From Sipunculus nudus (Eukaryota > Annelida > Sipuncula > Golfingiida > Sipunculidae): a stretch of DNA of 64,000 bases. The DNA is taken from assembly GCA_026874595.1 (NCBI GenBank), contig CM049317.1, forward strand, positions 18,433,882 through 18,497,881, in the 5' to 3' direction. Made by a program: the position numbers and the translations under genes. The notes under the pieces are model-generated. The model made no database searches. It was not told the origin of the DNA and saw only the letters and a list, made by a program, of their open reading frames with translations. Positions 41,579 to 54,609 of the stretch are shown one piece after another (positions within the stretch are counted from its first letter, which is position 1; every line of letters begins with the position of its first letter).

Positions 41579-42150
41579 CGGCTTTCTATTGGTACGCTGT
41601 AACGGTTCTTTATTTTACTAACGAGACGTTTTATTTCATAACAAGCAGTAATTGAGTATAAAAACCAAATATCCTGTCTAATATCGCTATCAGTTGCACG
41701 CTTTGTGTCCAACAGAGATCTATAGTTTTGGGGCCATGCTTCGATTTATTTTCTACCTTTCAAGCTGGAATGTAAACCGGTAGCAGGTGAATTTTAAATT
41801 AAAATTCTTTCAGGAGACCCTGACCACAGGCTCTGCCTTGGGAAGGTCACAAGGTTCAGGTCTAGGTACCGACACTGGTTCCATCTACGGGGGTGAGATG
41901 CAAACATTCGCCAAGGTCGGCATCTACAAAGGTCAGATGGTCGCCATTAAAAACATTAACAAACCTTACATATACCTGTCACCACTCGTAGTGAAGGAGC
42001 TCAACGAGGTAAGGCGTATTTGTAACTACATGAGCTACATAAACACTAAAAGGATGTTTCTTCATGGTCATCTAACGCAAATTCTTAATATGACGGTGGC
42101 ATTAAAGCTTTCTCATGCAACTCCTCAGAGACCACGAATCAGAAATGCTT

Positions 42151-42186
<36 letters not shown>

Positions 42187-43562
42187 GGGGGGGGGTTGGT
42201 AGGAGGGATCCTTTTTTGGCTGTAAATGTTAGGGGAAATGTCATGAGTATCCTATTAGCCATATGTACCTTGAAAAATTGAAATTAATTTGGTAATTCCA
42301 CGTTTGGACAATTGTCAGAACCTCTGTGTACAAAACAAACAAACAAAAACTCCCCGGGTTCATCTCCCTTAGACGTATTGAGAAACAAATTATGACCGAT
42401 AGATGGCGTTGATTATCAGGGGTGAAAGCTTTCAGTGATATGTCATGGCATACCTCTTGACCATGACCCATATATTTTTTTTAACACATCATTGAACACA
42501 TTATTGAATAGACGTAGCTTTTGGCATAAGGCGTCACAAAAGAGAGGGCGGTCAGGTCATTGACCATTATATATATTACCTAGACATTAGGGCCAGCATC
42601 GGGACTTAGATTGTTCTTATTTGCGAGATGGTCGGTAGGAGATGTTATATAAAGAGCTAAAAAGAACCGGGACCCTTAAAAAGTGATCGTTTTCATGGTG
42701 GTCATTAAACCGAGATGGCCGTCAGGCGAGGTTTTACTATAAATATAAACCGTAAATTTAAAATGATACCCAGAAGGATTAACCAAAATATCACTCTAAT
42801 CTCTTCGCATGGTTAACTTTATTTTTAATACATACACAGCACCCCTTTCTGGCATTGGAATTATTTTTTTTTAGAAATAAGTTATCATACATGTATTTTT
42901 ATTATTAGATATTATTTTTTTATTTCTCTGCACTGTTTATCCTTACAGACGCGGAACCTTCGCCACAACAACGTGAATCCTCTTGTTGGAGCGTGTGTTG
43001 AACCCAACAACCTGTTTGTTATATCTGCATATTGTAACCACGGGAGCCTTCAAGATGTACTTGAGAATGATGCTTTTAAACTAGACTGGATATTTAAACT
43101 CTCATTCGCCGCTGATATTGCTCAGGTAAGAGTATATAAACACGTTTAATAATTTTGTTGATTCAATCACCCACCTGCTATAGATCTTTTCTATTGACCT
43201 AGCGACAACCCCTGAGTGTTCGGTTCTGGTACACCATAAAGATTGACATATTGTGTTGTATCATAAAATATTAAACCTACCATATATATTATGGCAAAGC
43301 TTCCGTCGAGCCCTCTGGTTTGTCTCTGAATCGTATGACCCTATGAATGAATCATGAGTCATGAAATTGATGGGTCTGTGAGTCAGTTCAAAGGTACAAT
43401 CAATATATTTCCCGAGAGGCATTATTTCAAATGATTACATTTAAATGTCGTGTTTTACTTGTTCTACGAGTATACAAAATATCATACCTCGAAACAGTAT
43501 ATAATGGTGCCAAATATAATATACCTTCTCTTTTTTCTGTTTTTGAATAGAAGCACGTCTCC

Positions 43563-43639
<77 letters not shown>

Positions 43640-46600
43640 TGCAAAAAAGGGGCGCCCCTTTCGGGCCGATTTTTGGTTTATTACAATATGGACTTGTGTT
43701 TGGCGCTAAAATGACACATTATTCAGGTTGGTCCGTACGAATACCCTTGCTGCTTTCTTCACCAAATTTTAAAGACGTACTCCGCACATGACTGACATGT
43801 GATTTTGACCTGCAGGTGGCGCCATCTTTGGTTAGCGACTTTCTGCGCCCGAAAATAGTCTTTTCATTTTACTTCAGATAAGTCAGTAAATAATTTAGCC
43901 TTTTTAATCATATGCAAGAATTCCTTGGATCTAGGGGAGCTCAGTGAATGCTATACTGAATAGAGTTATTTTCAGATTGATTTTTACACGCTTTTTTTAT
44001 TTAAATAAACGGTTTTTGTCAAGGTTTGGGAAAATTTGGATAACACTGATACAAAACTTTCATTGTTAAACATGTTTCGGGTGACTATTTGTTCCTCTAG
44101 GCCCCTATTTAAATATATATTTTTAGTATTAAAATTAGATTAGAGGGAAGGATTTGTATCGAACTTATTTAGAATACACACGGAGAAAGTGAGAGCACAT
44201 GACGCTCTTCTCGAGTTAAGTGGAAATTCAAACCAATGTCAAACTCAGGTGCGGAAAAGTATAAGGGTAAATATTACATGTCGACATCTCGCACAGGACA
44301 TATTAGACGACGCATTACAGTATCTTGTGTCATATTTCATATTAAAAAATCTTTTTTATCTTTTCGGGATTCTGTTTTTCACCACTAGTTGAGTTGGATA
44401 GTTCTATCTTCAGAAGTGAATTATATGCGTTAAGCCCATTTCACACATTCATGGATACCAGCACGGATCATCCTGGATCATCGTTCCAGGGTCATCCGTG
44501 TTCACTTCGGCATCATCCGTGTTAACTTCGGCATCATCCGTGTTAACTTCGGCATCACCCGTGTTAACTTCGGCATCATCCGTGTTAACTTCGGCATCAT
44601 CCGTGTTAACTTCGTAATCATCCGTGTTAACTCCGGCATCATCCGTGTTTACTCAGGCATCACCGTGTAGGCATCCGAGGTGTACCGGCATGTTCGGAGA
44701 AAAAAAATTAAACCTGCGCAATTTTTCGTCCCGGAGTACATGGATTAAAAATGGTCCGTATCACTCCTTGTAGCAACCGGGAGCTCCGTATTGAGACCGG
44801 CATCTTCCAACTATGCTCCGGGATGATCCGTGTTGCTATCCGTGAATGTCTGAAAGCCCAAAAATCGAAATCGCGCTGCCGTCCCCGAAACAGCACGGAT
44901 TAAAGTCCGGGATGGTCCGTGTTGTTATCCGTGAATGTATGAAATGGGCTTTACGTGTATGTAACCATTTGACCAGATATTTTACTAGGGCAGCATTCTG
45001 CAAGGAAGTATATATCAGATACAAGCACACGCTAGACACACTGTAACCTGAAGGAGAGCATGATAAGGGATAGTATGAAAGAACTGCTAAAGCCCCAGTC
45101 CCATATAGGTGCCGGATCAACACGGATCACATTTGGCACGATCCGGCGTGCAGCCGCCGTGATGGTCTGCGATCCCTGTTGGTCCAGAAACGTCCGAGGT
45201 GGTCCTTGGGGCTCCAGGAGGCCAACACGGCAGTTTTGGGAAGTTTAAAACTGCCGTTTATGTCCGTGACGGTCCGGGGAGATGGCGACATCCGGGTTGG
45301 TCTGTGTAGCCGCCGTGTAGGGATCCGGCACTTTCTGGGATTGCCGTGTTCATCCGTGCTTATATCGGACTGGAGCTTAAGATTGTTTGGGAAATATCTG
45401 TCCTGTGAGGGAGTTACACTTTAAAATACAATAAGATCATGGCAATGTGGGTGAAGTTGAAACCTTGAAAGACTCTGGTAAAATGACAAAAACCAATGTC
45501 GTTATACCTATATGATACAAAAGGAGTTTGAGGTGGCTCAGGCAGAAAGATTATGAAGGCGATAACTTTGGAAATCTGTATATTGGGCACTCTAAAAGGT
45601 TGTATTCAATCGTTGAGCCTATTGAGTAGTGGTCTGTGTTTCTGATTATTAAAAACATAAAACCACAGACACCTGACACACTTGGCGGGGGGGGGGGGGG
45701 TCGATATAATGAGCACTGACGGCCCCTTCTCCCACACGTCAATAGAGCATATCTTATCTTTTATCAAACTGGTTTTCCTTATTTAAGTGCCTATTTACCC
45801 AAAATATGCCTTTATACGCCCAAAAGCGACTCAAATATAACTTTAAAAATATTCGTAGCGTTCTGCTTCTACAAGTACCCATAAAAAGAGAAAACAATGA
45901 AACTATTCATAGCCCTCACTGTTGGCGGGGCCGACCGCAAAAAAAGTCTAACCGCCTCGGCTAAGATTCGAACTCAAGATTTCCCGGCTTTGAGCCCTGT
46001 TCTCTATCCCTAGACAACAGGAGCCGGGTAAATTTATCTGATAAATGAATATTTAATATATTTAAACATATATAAGTAACATGACTGTTTATCCTTTTTT
46101 CAGGGAATGGCCTTCCTTCACACGTCGCCTATTGAGTACCATGGCAAGCTCAAGTCGCCCAACGTTTTGATTGACAGCCGATGGACATGTCAAATTGCAG
46201 ACGCAGGATTACGTCAGTTCCGGAAAGGCGAGAAAACGGACTACGGAGAACACGCCTACTTTTATAGTAAGTCTGTGGTTTTAATTTCTTAAATATATTT
46301 CTAAATATAGTCTCTTGACCATATAAATTTTAGGTTAATGCAGAAAACGGCATATTTGACATTTATGCTTTCTTGGCCCTCAGAGAAGAAAAAATTGTAT
46401 TTTAGGTTCAACATTAACGCTTGCCCATTCGCCCGACGCTAATCAAATACGGTGCGGAGGAATGCAACATTTTTGTCAACGTCGACCCCTGCACTGTATT
46501 GAGCTCTTGGCTTTTATTTTATTATTCATTAGCGTGTTACGGCATTTCTCTTATGTATATTACATTGCTCCGGGGCAACCGACCTCAAAGCCGCTTGTGA

Positions 46601-49600
46601 CATTTGCGATTTCAAAAATCATTACATTTAGTGTGAAGTACCTGTCGCGACGTCTTAAGTGTCACCTGCTGATTAAACAGATCCCCGGCCTCTTGTGCAT
46701 AGATCAAAGATTCCCTTACTGATTAGGAGACAGAGTTTTCTTGCGTTTGATTTATCTCTTTCGCCCAAGGCTACGAAAATAAAATTGTCTTTTGTTTAGT
46801 GTGACAGAGTTCAGTTGGTGTAGAATTACAGATCCGATACTGGGATTCGGACACAGGGCACACTATCCATTTTTGATATATAGCTGCGGGGTTTTAACGC
46901 GTTTGTCCTCTTACTTACTTAGCCAAACACTTTATCCGAGGAGTACATGCTGGGTATTTTTTAGCAACGTAATTTTTGATCCACTGATTTGTTTATGTGT
47001 CCGGGAATTTTTTACTGCAAAAAACATAATCAAACAAGGCTGTTGTCCAAGGGAATCTGCGATACTTTTTTTCAAACTCTTAATCTTTCCAGATTTAAAA
47101 AAATGTAAGCCTAAATGAAAACTTTCTTTTTAAAATTCAAATTTATTGCCAAACCAACACCTAGAAGGGAAAAGAGTAATTTTGACATCGGAGCTGTTGT
47201 ATAGGTGTATCTAACAAAAGTCATGTGCTGGGTATAGCGGGGTGATCGTTGTATCAAAGGGGTACACTGTGTATCGATAAATATCTTTGAAATATTAAAA
47301 CCAGGTATTTATCTACCTTTTCTACAGAATTCATATGATTTCTGGCATACTCTGCTTACATTCAAATGTATATTGTGTGTTTAGAAAAGTTCTTACTACA
47401 CCTCCCCCCCCCCCCCCCCTTTCAGTCGTCGCAATCCTTTTAGAGGTTTCAGACCTGTTTGTCGGCCTGGACCCCCCCCCCCCCCGCCCCCATCTTTTCC
47501 GGACCTTGGGAACTTTTTTTTAAGATTTTCTCATTAGTCCTCCTTGGTTATATCCCGCCTTTTCCTAAACCCTGGATTAGCCCCTGCTCCCCACCCTTTG
47601 GTATTTCCTGTTCCGCCCGTGCTGGTGTAAAAAAACCTTTATCCATTCTTTTTATATTTACAGACCAGTTGTGGACGGCCCCGGAGCACCTGGCGGAGCT
47701 CTCCTTTGATGAACCAGTAGGAAGCCAGAAGGGTGACGTCTACTCGTTCGGCATCATCATGCAAGAAATTATATTACGAACTGGTCCCTACGGGAATTCT
47801 CCGGAGGACCCAAAAGGTGAGGGGATCCTTTGGTTTATTTTATACCTCCTCATCCTTCGTGGTATTGAATAAATTTTTATTTCAGGTCTGGACTCTAAAC
47901 ATAAACACTGTCATTTTAATAATATCAAATATCAAAGTAAGCGCAGAGTTAGTGCTCCAAGATATAATATAACATGATGTTTGGAGACATTAAACCGCCG
48001 CCAGGATGATGCTTTCTGCTGTGTGGGTCTACTCACTAATCACGGTGCAACAATCTTATCCCAGGTAACCACCAGTACAAAGCCAATCGTTAAGACAAAA
48101 AAAAAATAAAAGATATGGTTCTCAGGCACCGCCCGCATCAATTTTAAACCCCCGCATAAAAAATCTTTATTTTGATTTTAATCTTTCAAGAAGATAAAAT
48201 AATATAATTTTTTATCAGATTTCCTTCGTTATGCAGTTCTTTCATCTTTAAAGCAAAAAAATCTGGGTTTTTTTTCATGCTTTTCCCTGATCATATATGA
48301 CATTTTATCGAAACAAACAAAACAGGTTAAATTAAAATATTTTACGCCTGCACTCATTTATGTAAAAAAAAGTGCCTGAGAACCAAACCTTTTTTATTTG
48401 CCTAATAGCTCTTTTATAGTGAAATTGCCCTAGAGAAAACTTTGAATTAAGATATATTCAATGTGATCCATATTAACCCAGACATGTGATGAATTGTTTC
48501 TTGTGTTTTTCCCTCCGATAAAAATCAGCAAAATCTGTTCAGAAATGTTTGCGTAAATTTTCTTACAATCAAACCTAAGGTAAAATTTAATAACTCACGC
48601 CACTTGGCGGAGTTATAAAGATATCATTTCCACAGATGAGACATGTTATTTAAGGTATTTAATTTTAAATTATCGTTCATGAAACTAAAGGAAAATCCGG
48701 TCAAGGGTTTCATTTGAATATAAATGATTGGTCGTGTGGTTATCGGTGTAAGTGGGGCAGTTGCGTCATACGATAGATCAGTTCACGCTGTGTTGATTTC
48801 AGCTGTTTAACTAACACGTGATGTTGACATGGTACCCACGTGATATTAAGGCCGCGTAATATCAATTTCTCCCGGATTTGTTACACGCGGCATCACCGTT
48901 GGTCTCTCTTTGAAGAGCACGTGAGAACTGGGCCCCATAGATCCTGTAGGATACCACTCTGTTTACACAATCGATTTTTTTATGTACAGGCGACGAGTGG
49001 CCAATACTCTTGATCAAGACGATAAAATAATACGACTAGAAATGCGTTCTAAGGAATGCAAGCCTCCGCCGTATGAGGGTTCCCAGTTGTGGGATGCTCC
49101 CAAAACCATATTTGCATTCACTAATTCGGGTTTATTCGTGCATAAGTGCAAAAGATTAATTGAAATCATATCCTCCACAAAACTATTATAATTTGTATTT
49201 GAACTTTGTGCAAGGAACACCCAGCAGCGCCTCATGGGTCTATATACATGTAGTTAATTGGTGAATACTTAAGTCACTTATGTTTCTTCATAAATTAAAA
49301 ATGACTTGTCGCTTCATGAGATTACTTGAGTCTAAATGAATCTGATAAAAAAAAAAGAAAACATTTTTAGAATTGCCTTTGAAATTCAAGTGTTTTCAAA
49401 TTCGTGTGCAATTACAAAACAAGTACTCAAATCTCTTCATTTAAGATGCCTACGAAATCCAAATGCATTTGAACCAAGCCCGGTGTACACACGAATACTT
49501 GCGGCCTTAATTTTCAAACACAGTCTAAGGGGATGCCTATTCCTATACTCTAATGACTTCGCCCCCCCCCCCCCCACCTATTCTAAAATATATATCCGTC

Positions 49601-50898
49601 CATGTAATATCTTCATTTAATCCACTCTGATGTTTTAACGATAAGTCATGACAACTGGATCGAAGGCATTATTATTAAAAATAATACAGTAAAAACTCGA
49701 TATTACGACCACCAACGGAACTTTGATAAAGTGGTCCCATTTTCGAGGGGATGAGGTGTTATACAAAGAGCAAAAAAAAGAATCTGGACCGTGAACAAGT
49801 GGTCGTTATTTTCAGGTGGCCGCTTAACCGAGGTGGTCGTAAGGCGGGGTTTTACTGTAATAATATAATATACATATTATATATAAAATATTTTCTTAGG
49901 CCACACAAAAACAATATCGAAATAAGGGGTCTAGGGAGTCTGGGAACAAAATAAATATGTTGGGAGCGGGATTTTTTTTTTTTTTACCAGTGGAAGCATA
50001 GTCTGTGTAAATTTACAATCTTCTCTGGAAAATACATAAATTACTTCAATTTTTGAAATAGTATATATGATCAACATTAAATTAAGTATATTTTTCATAC
50101 TTTTAAGAAGTCTTTCAACGAAATCAACCAGGAACCTGGTCGTCATTTGCTAAAGAAAAAAGATTCCACGAAAATTGGAGCGGCGAATCCGTAGAACAAC
50201 TTTTTATGCATGGCCTTACCAACTTTATGATTCTATGTTTGCAGATATACTTGAGAGGATTAAAAAGAAGGAGAGTCCCCCGTACCGGCCAAAGGTAGTG
50301 GCGGAGGGCCAGGAGGAGAAGCTGGCGGATTTAATGAGAGTCTGCTGGGAAGAAATCCCCGCCTTCAGGCCCAACTTTGACACCATCAAAGACTCCATAC
50401 GTAGGCTCAATAAGGGGAAGTAGGTGGCGCCACTGGCTTTTCATCTCGAATTTATTCTTTTGTATTTTTTCAAGGATTATAAATTTATTAAACTTCATTT
50501 TCAAATAAAATTATGTGCTTTATAATTATACTAATAATTATTATTTTGATTATTAAAAGTAGTAAATGTAAGAGTAGTAGTAGTTGTAGTAGTAGTAATA
50601 GTAGTAGTAGTGGTCGTGGTAGTAGCAGAAGTATTACTGGTGGTAGCTGTATTAGTACAGTTAGTACTAGTAGTAGTAGAAGCAGAAACTGTGTATACAT
50701 TACTGTAAATTTTTTGTTAGTGAATTACAATAGGGAAAAGAGAGAAAGAAATAGATGCTAGGGGAGAGGTACAGGGTCTTTTCATCGAGAAAATGTGCTC
50801 TGTATGTGGGTATGAGAGCGTGCATGTCTTACTATTGTGAGTCCGACTATCATTTTTTTCGCTAAATAAATATATTATCATTTATTATTATAATTATA

Positions 50899-50933
<35 letters not shown>

Positions 50934-53900
50934 CATTTAATATATGATACATGTATTATTTTGCACAAACTAATTTTCTATATTCTTCTCACCAGGAAAG
51001 CTAACCTTGTGGACCAGATGATGCACATGATGGAGAAGTACGCAGACCATCTGGAGGAGCTGGTAGAAGAGAGGACAAACCAGTTAGTAGAAGAACAGAA
51101 GAAAACAGAGGAACTATTAGCGAGGATGCTGCCTAGGTGAGGTCTCTTTATCTGTTGTACAATAGCCCTGTTTCATTTCTAGAGCGCAGTCTGTTGGTGA
51201 CGACCGACACTGAGTGTCCGGGTCCGTTATCCTTACAAAAAATCATTATCTCCTACATTTCAGATGATAAAAATTAAAAATTGTAATTTATCTATTTTAT
51301 TGCGAGGTTCTCCTCAGAGATTCTGGTGTATGTTGGATTATACTTAACGAAAAAAAAATAACAATATTGACTCACGATACCCGAACACAACAGTACATAC
51401 GCTCGAGGAAAAGGTCGAGCCAACCAAAATTTCCTGAAAGATCCCATTCGTTTCCGTTAAATTTCAGTCATATTTAGATTGAGACAAGTAACGTTGGCTA
51501 CGTGATCAGCGTGACTGATCGGTACCGGTTCGAATCTGGCAGAGGCAGATTTCTGTCCTTGCCGGATTTCTCCCGAACGTCTCGAAAATTATGGATGGAT
51601 CATCGGTTATGCTCTGTACAGAGCTTACTTGGAGTGACACTGTGTATAACTCAGTGTTGGCTGGTCCAGAGTGCAAAATCTGACATTGGGTGCCAGGCTG
51701 GCCCAGCTTGCAAGAGCATCGACATATTTTTACTTACGTTTGTCCAACTGTTCTACAGTCTATCTGCGTGTCTGTATGTTCTTTGTGAATAGGACGAATA
51801 GCAACTTAGCCATGGATTTTATTATTTTTCAAATGTTTGTTAACATTCTTTAAGGTCTTCACTAAGGGGGTTGCAAATTGTGATAATAGCCATTGTCATG
51901 GTTAAAATATTTATTACACTACACTGACAATGGTGAAATTAAGCGCTTGTGGAGACATCATGTATATTATAAAGTATTATTAAGGCTTCTAGACTATAAA
52001 AAGACTCATGCAAAGGAAACCTCCGTGGACAAGTTAAAAGGACAGGCTAGTGGTTACGGATTTTCTTATCTGAACAACGTAGTAACAATCCCACAGACAA
52101 AAAAAGTGGTAACTTTTGCATTCAATATTAAGTAGTTTTGGATTTACTAGGTCATGCGTAAATGACAAACAAGACCAGCGGCCTTGGGGATTATATTTAA
52201 CAATAGCCTGCCAGACTGTGACAGGTAAACTAACAATTAGCCAAAAAGAATGTTAAATATTAAAGAGCCAGGTTTCAGCACAGTGGTGTTATCTTGCCTT
52301 TAAAATGGCTGTCAGCGACTTGATATTTAATATACTCATTCAGTATGCGGCCCGAGGTATTTGTGTGAAGACCTTGAATAATAAACGTGCCAGGCCGTTC
52401 GACATTTTATAATTTACTTCAAACACATATAAAACAATAAAATTACGCATTCTCACGAATACAAGCCTCCGCCTTGAAGGCGGTTCTTAATGTGGGCACT
52501 CAGCAACCTGTGTTTTCATTCATCTTTTACCAATATTACACTGGTTCATTGGTGCAATTGATCCCCGACAAGTGCTTGCATTCAATTATTCGGCTCATAT
52601 TCCCTTGTTCAATCATAAGTGACTGCACATTTGTGAATATTCCTGAAAGTCCTTTCTGGATCCGGATCATGAGCGGAATCCACAAAACCCTCTTATAGAT
52701 TCTTTACTGGCCCATTCCCGAGGTGCCCTAAACATTTCAGGGGATTCGTTCATGACCGCGGAGAAATCTTGAAATTTGCATATTATGACGGTTTATGCAG
52801 CCAGCGAATTTCGTACATTTGCATGTACAACATGGCGTCAGGTTCTTTTTATTGCATATAAATGTATATATGTATAAGTATGCTATACAAACATACAAAT
52901 ATACAAATAAGAGAATAGAGTATGTACGTGCAATTATTTAGTAGCATAGTCGGACACAGTTGGTCAGGCGACAGTAATTTCTATGTTAATTGCTATAAAC
53001 TGGTTGTGAGGTATACGATAGTTTAAATCCGAGTAGATATTGATTATGTTCAATAAAAAGCTTCGACAAACATTTCTGATCCAGTATTAAGTGTGTTAAT
53101 AAAATGCCCATTTTAACTCATATCCTTAAGAAAGAATTGTTACAAATAAACACAGGAATTTATGATACAAATTTACGGACACTGTCCACTGACGTTTCTA
53201 TAGGTTTGCCTGTATCTGTAACATGATTTCCTATTTAAAAACTTTATTTCCGGTCTTAAAAGACGGGATATAGCGTCCGTCATAAATGACATTGATCTAC
53301 AGACGGATGCACTTGCTTTGGAAGATAATAAATAATACAGAGCTTTAATACAATCATGTCGTAGTTCAGTCTATTGAAATTCTTTCAAGAGTTTTATTTT
53401 AACAAATAGCATTGGGGTTACTTATCAAGTACAGCCTGCTCATTATTGTGCACCATCATATTATGCATCATACCACGTCAAAGAAAGATTATTATAAGCG
53501 AAAGAGAAAGATGGAGAGAGAGAACGAAATAAAGAAAGAAAGAAAAAGGGAGAGAACGAGAGGAAAGAGAGCGAAGGAAATAGAGAGAAAAAGAGTGAGA
53601 AAAGGAGAAAGCAAGAGAAAGAGAGAAAAAAAGAGAAAGGTAGAGACAACAGAAATAGAGAGAGAAAGAAAAAAAGAGAGGGAGAGAATAAGAGAGATAT
53701 TAAGAAAAAAAGAGAGATAGAAAGAGAGAGAGGAAGAAAGAGGGGAGGGGAGAAAGAGAAAAAAAAAGAGAGAGAGAGGGTCGATGGCAAAGACACTGGG
53801 TGAGTAAAAAGAGGGAAAGAGAGGAGGAAGAAGATAGAGAGGCTGAGAACATCGAAATATCAACTACAGGAAACCATATTGATGGTGATCATGATGATGA

Positions 53901-54568
53901 TGGTGATGAGTTAATGAACATCTAGTGCAAAATAAGTAAAATGCCACAAAGTGCTTCCAAAGTCTCAAATTCGGTGAGTTTCGATCAATAGTGCGGTTGT
54001 TGACAGTTTCCCGGCCACTTTAATAAATGATTCATGACACGTAAAGGCTGGGAATGTAATACGACAACAAAATGAACCCCCTGATCGATGTCTTACGGTA
54101 GTGGTGACACAGTTTACGTGCTAACCATCACGCAAAACAAGTCGCTGTTACTACACAAAATAGAAGCCGAGTATACAGAACAAAACAATTTCCATTGGTC
54201 TCCAAGCTGTCTTGGCCGAATTGTGTTGTATTATGATACGTATGCATAAACACACACTGACACACATATAAAATTAAGAGAGAGGGAGAGAAAGAGAGAG
54301 AGGCAGAGAGAGAGAGAGGGAGTGAGAAAAAGAGAGAGAGAGAGCGAAAGAGAGAGAGAGTTGGTCATAGTATCTAAGCTACTTTTTCGTTTCACGGCGT
54401 TATTTTTTATGACATTGTCATTTTTGGAATAGCCAGATCTCTCAGAGGTTAAACCATCAATCAATCAGGAAATAGTAATTCAGCCTTGAGAGTTTTAAAT
54501 ATATGTACGTACGTATAGTCATGAACATCGTGTTCCTGAATATTAAAGAGTGTGATGTTCTGTGTCTG

Positions 54569-54609
<41 letters not shown>

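Larger units (their letters stand above)
43126..46103 (+). other. Intron 12 (3.0 kb)
   Basis: No coding sequence. Contains a C/CT/AT microsatellite, a lone GGTGGCGCCATC motif (43814), two Harbinger-like MITEs, a G15 run (about 45686-45700) and a minus-strand SINE. Confidence 0.85.
47817..50244 (+). other. Intron 14 (2.4 kb)
   Basis: No coding sequence recognised. Carries a GGTTCTC-type MITE, an R6 3' fragment (about 48588-48625), an R3 fragment, a C15 run (49561-49575) and a complete mariner-type MITE. Confidence 0.85.

Noticed and set aside
44708-45424. Several overlapping frames of 60-95 codons
   Set aside because: They fall inside the two Harbinger-like MITEs and change frame across them; no transposase motif.
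50488-50761. Leu-rich and Ser-rich frames on opposite strands
   Set aside because: Translation of an AGT/TAG triplet microsatellite in intron 15.
53461-53863. Overlapping long frames of Lys/Arg/Glu or Ser/Leu/Phe repeats
   Set aside because: Produced by the polypurine tract on both strands; low complexity, not genes.
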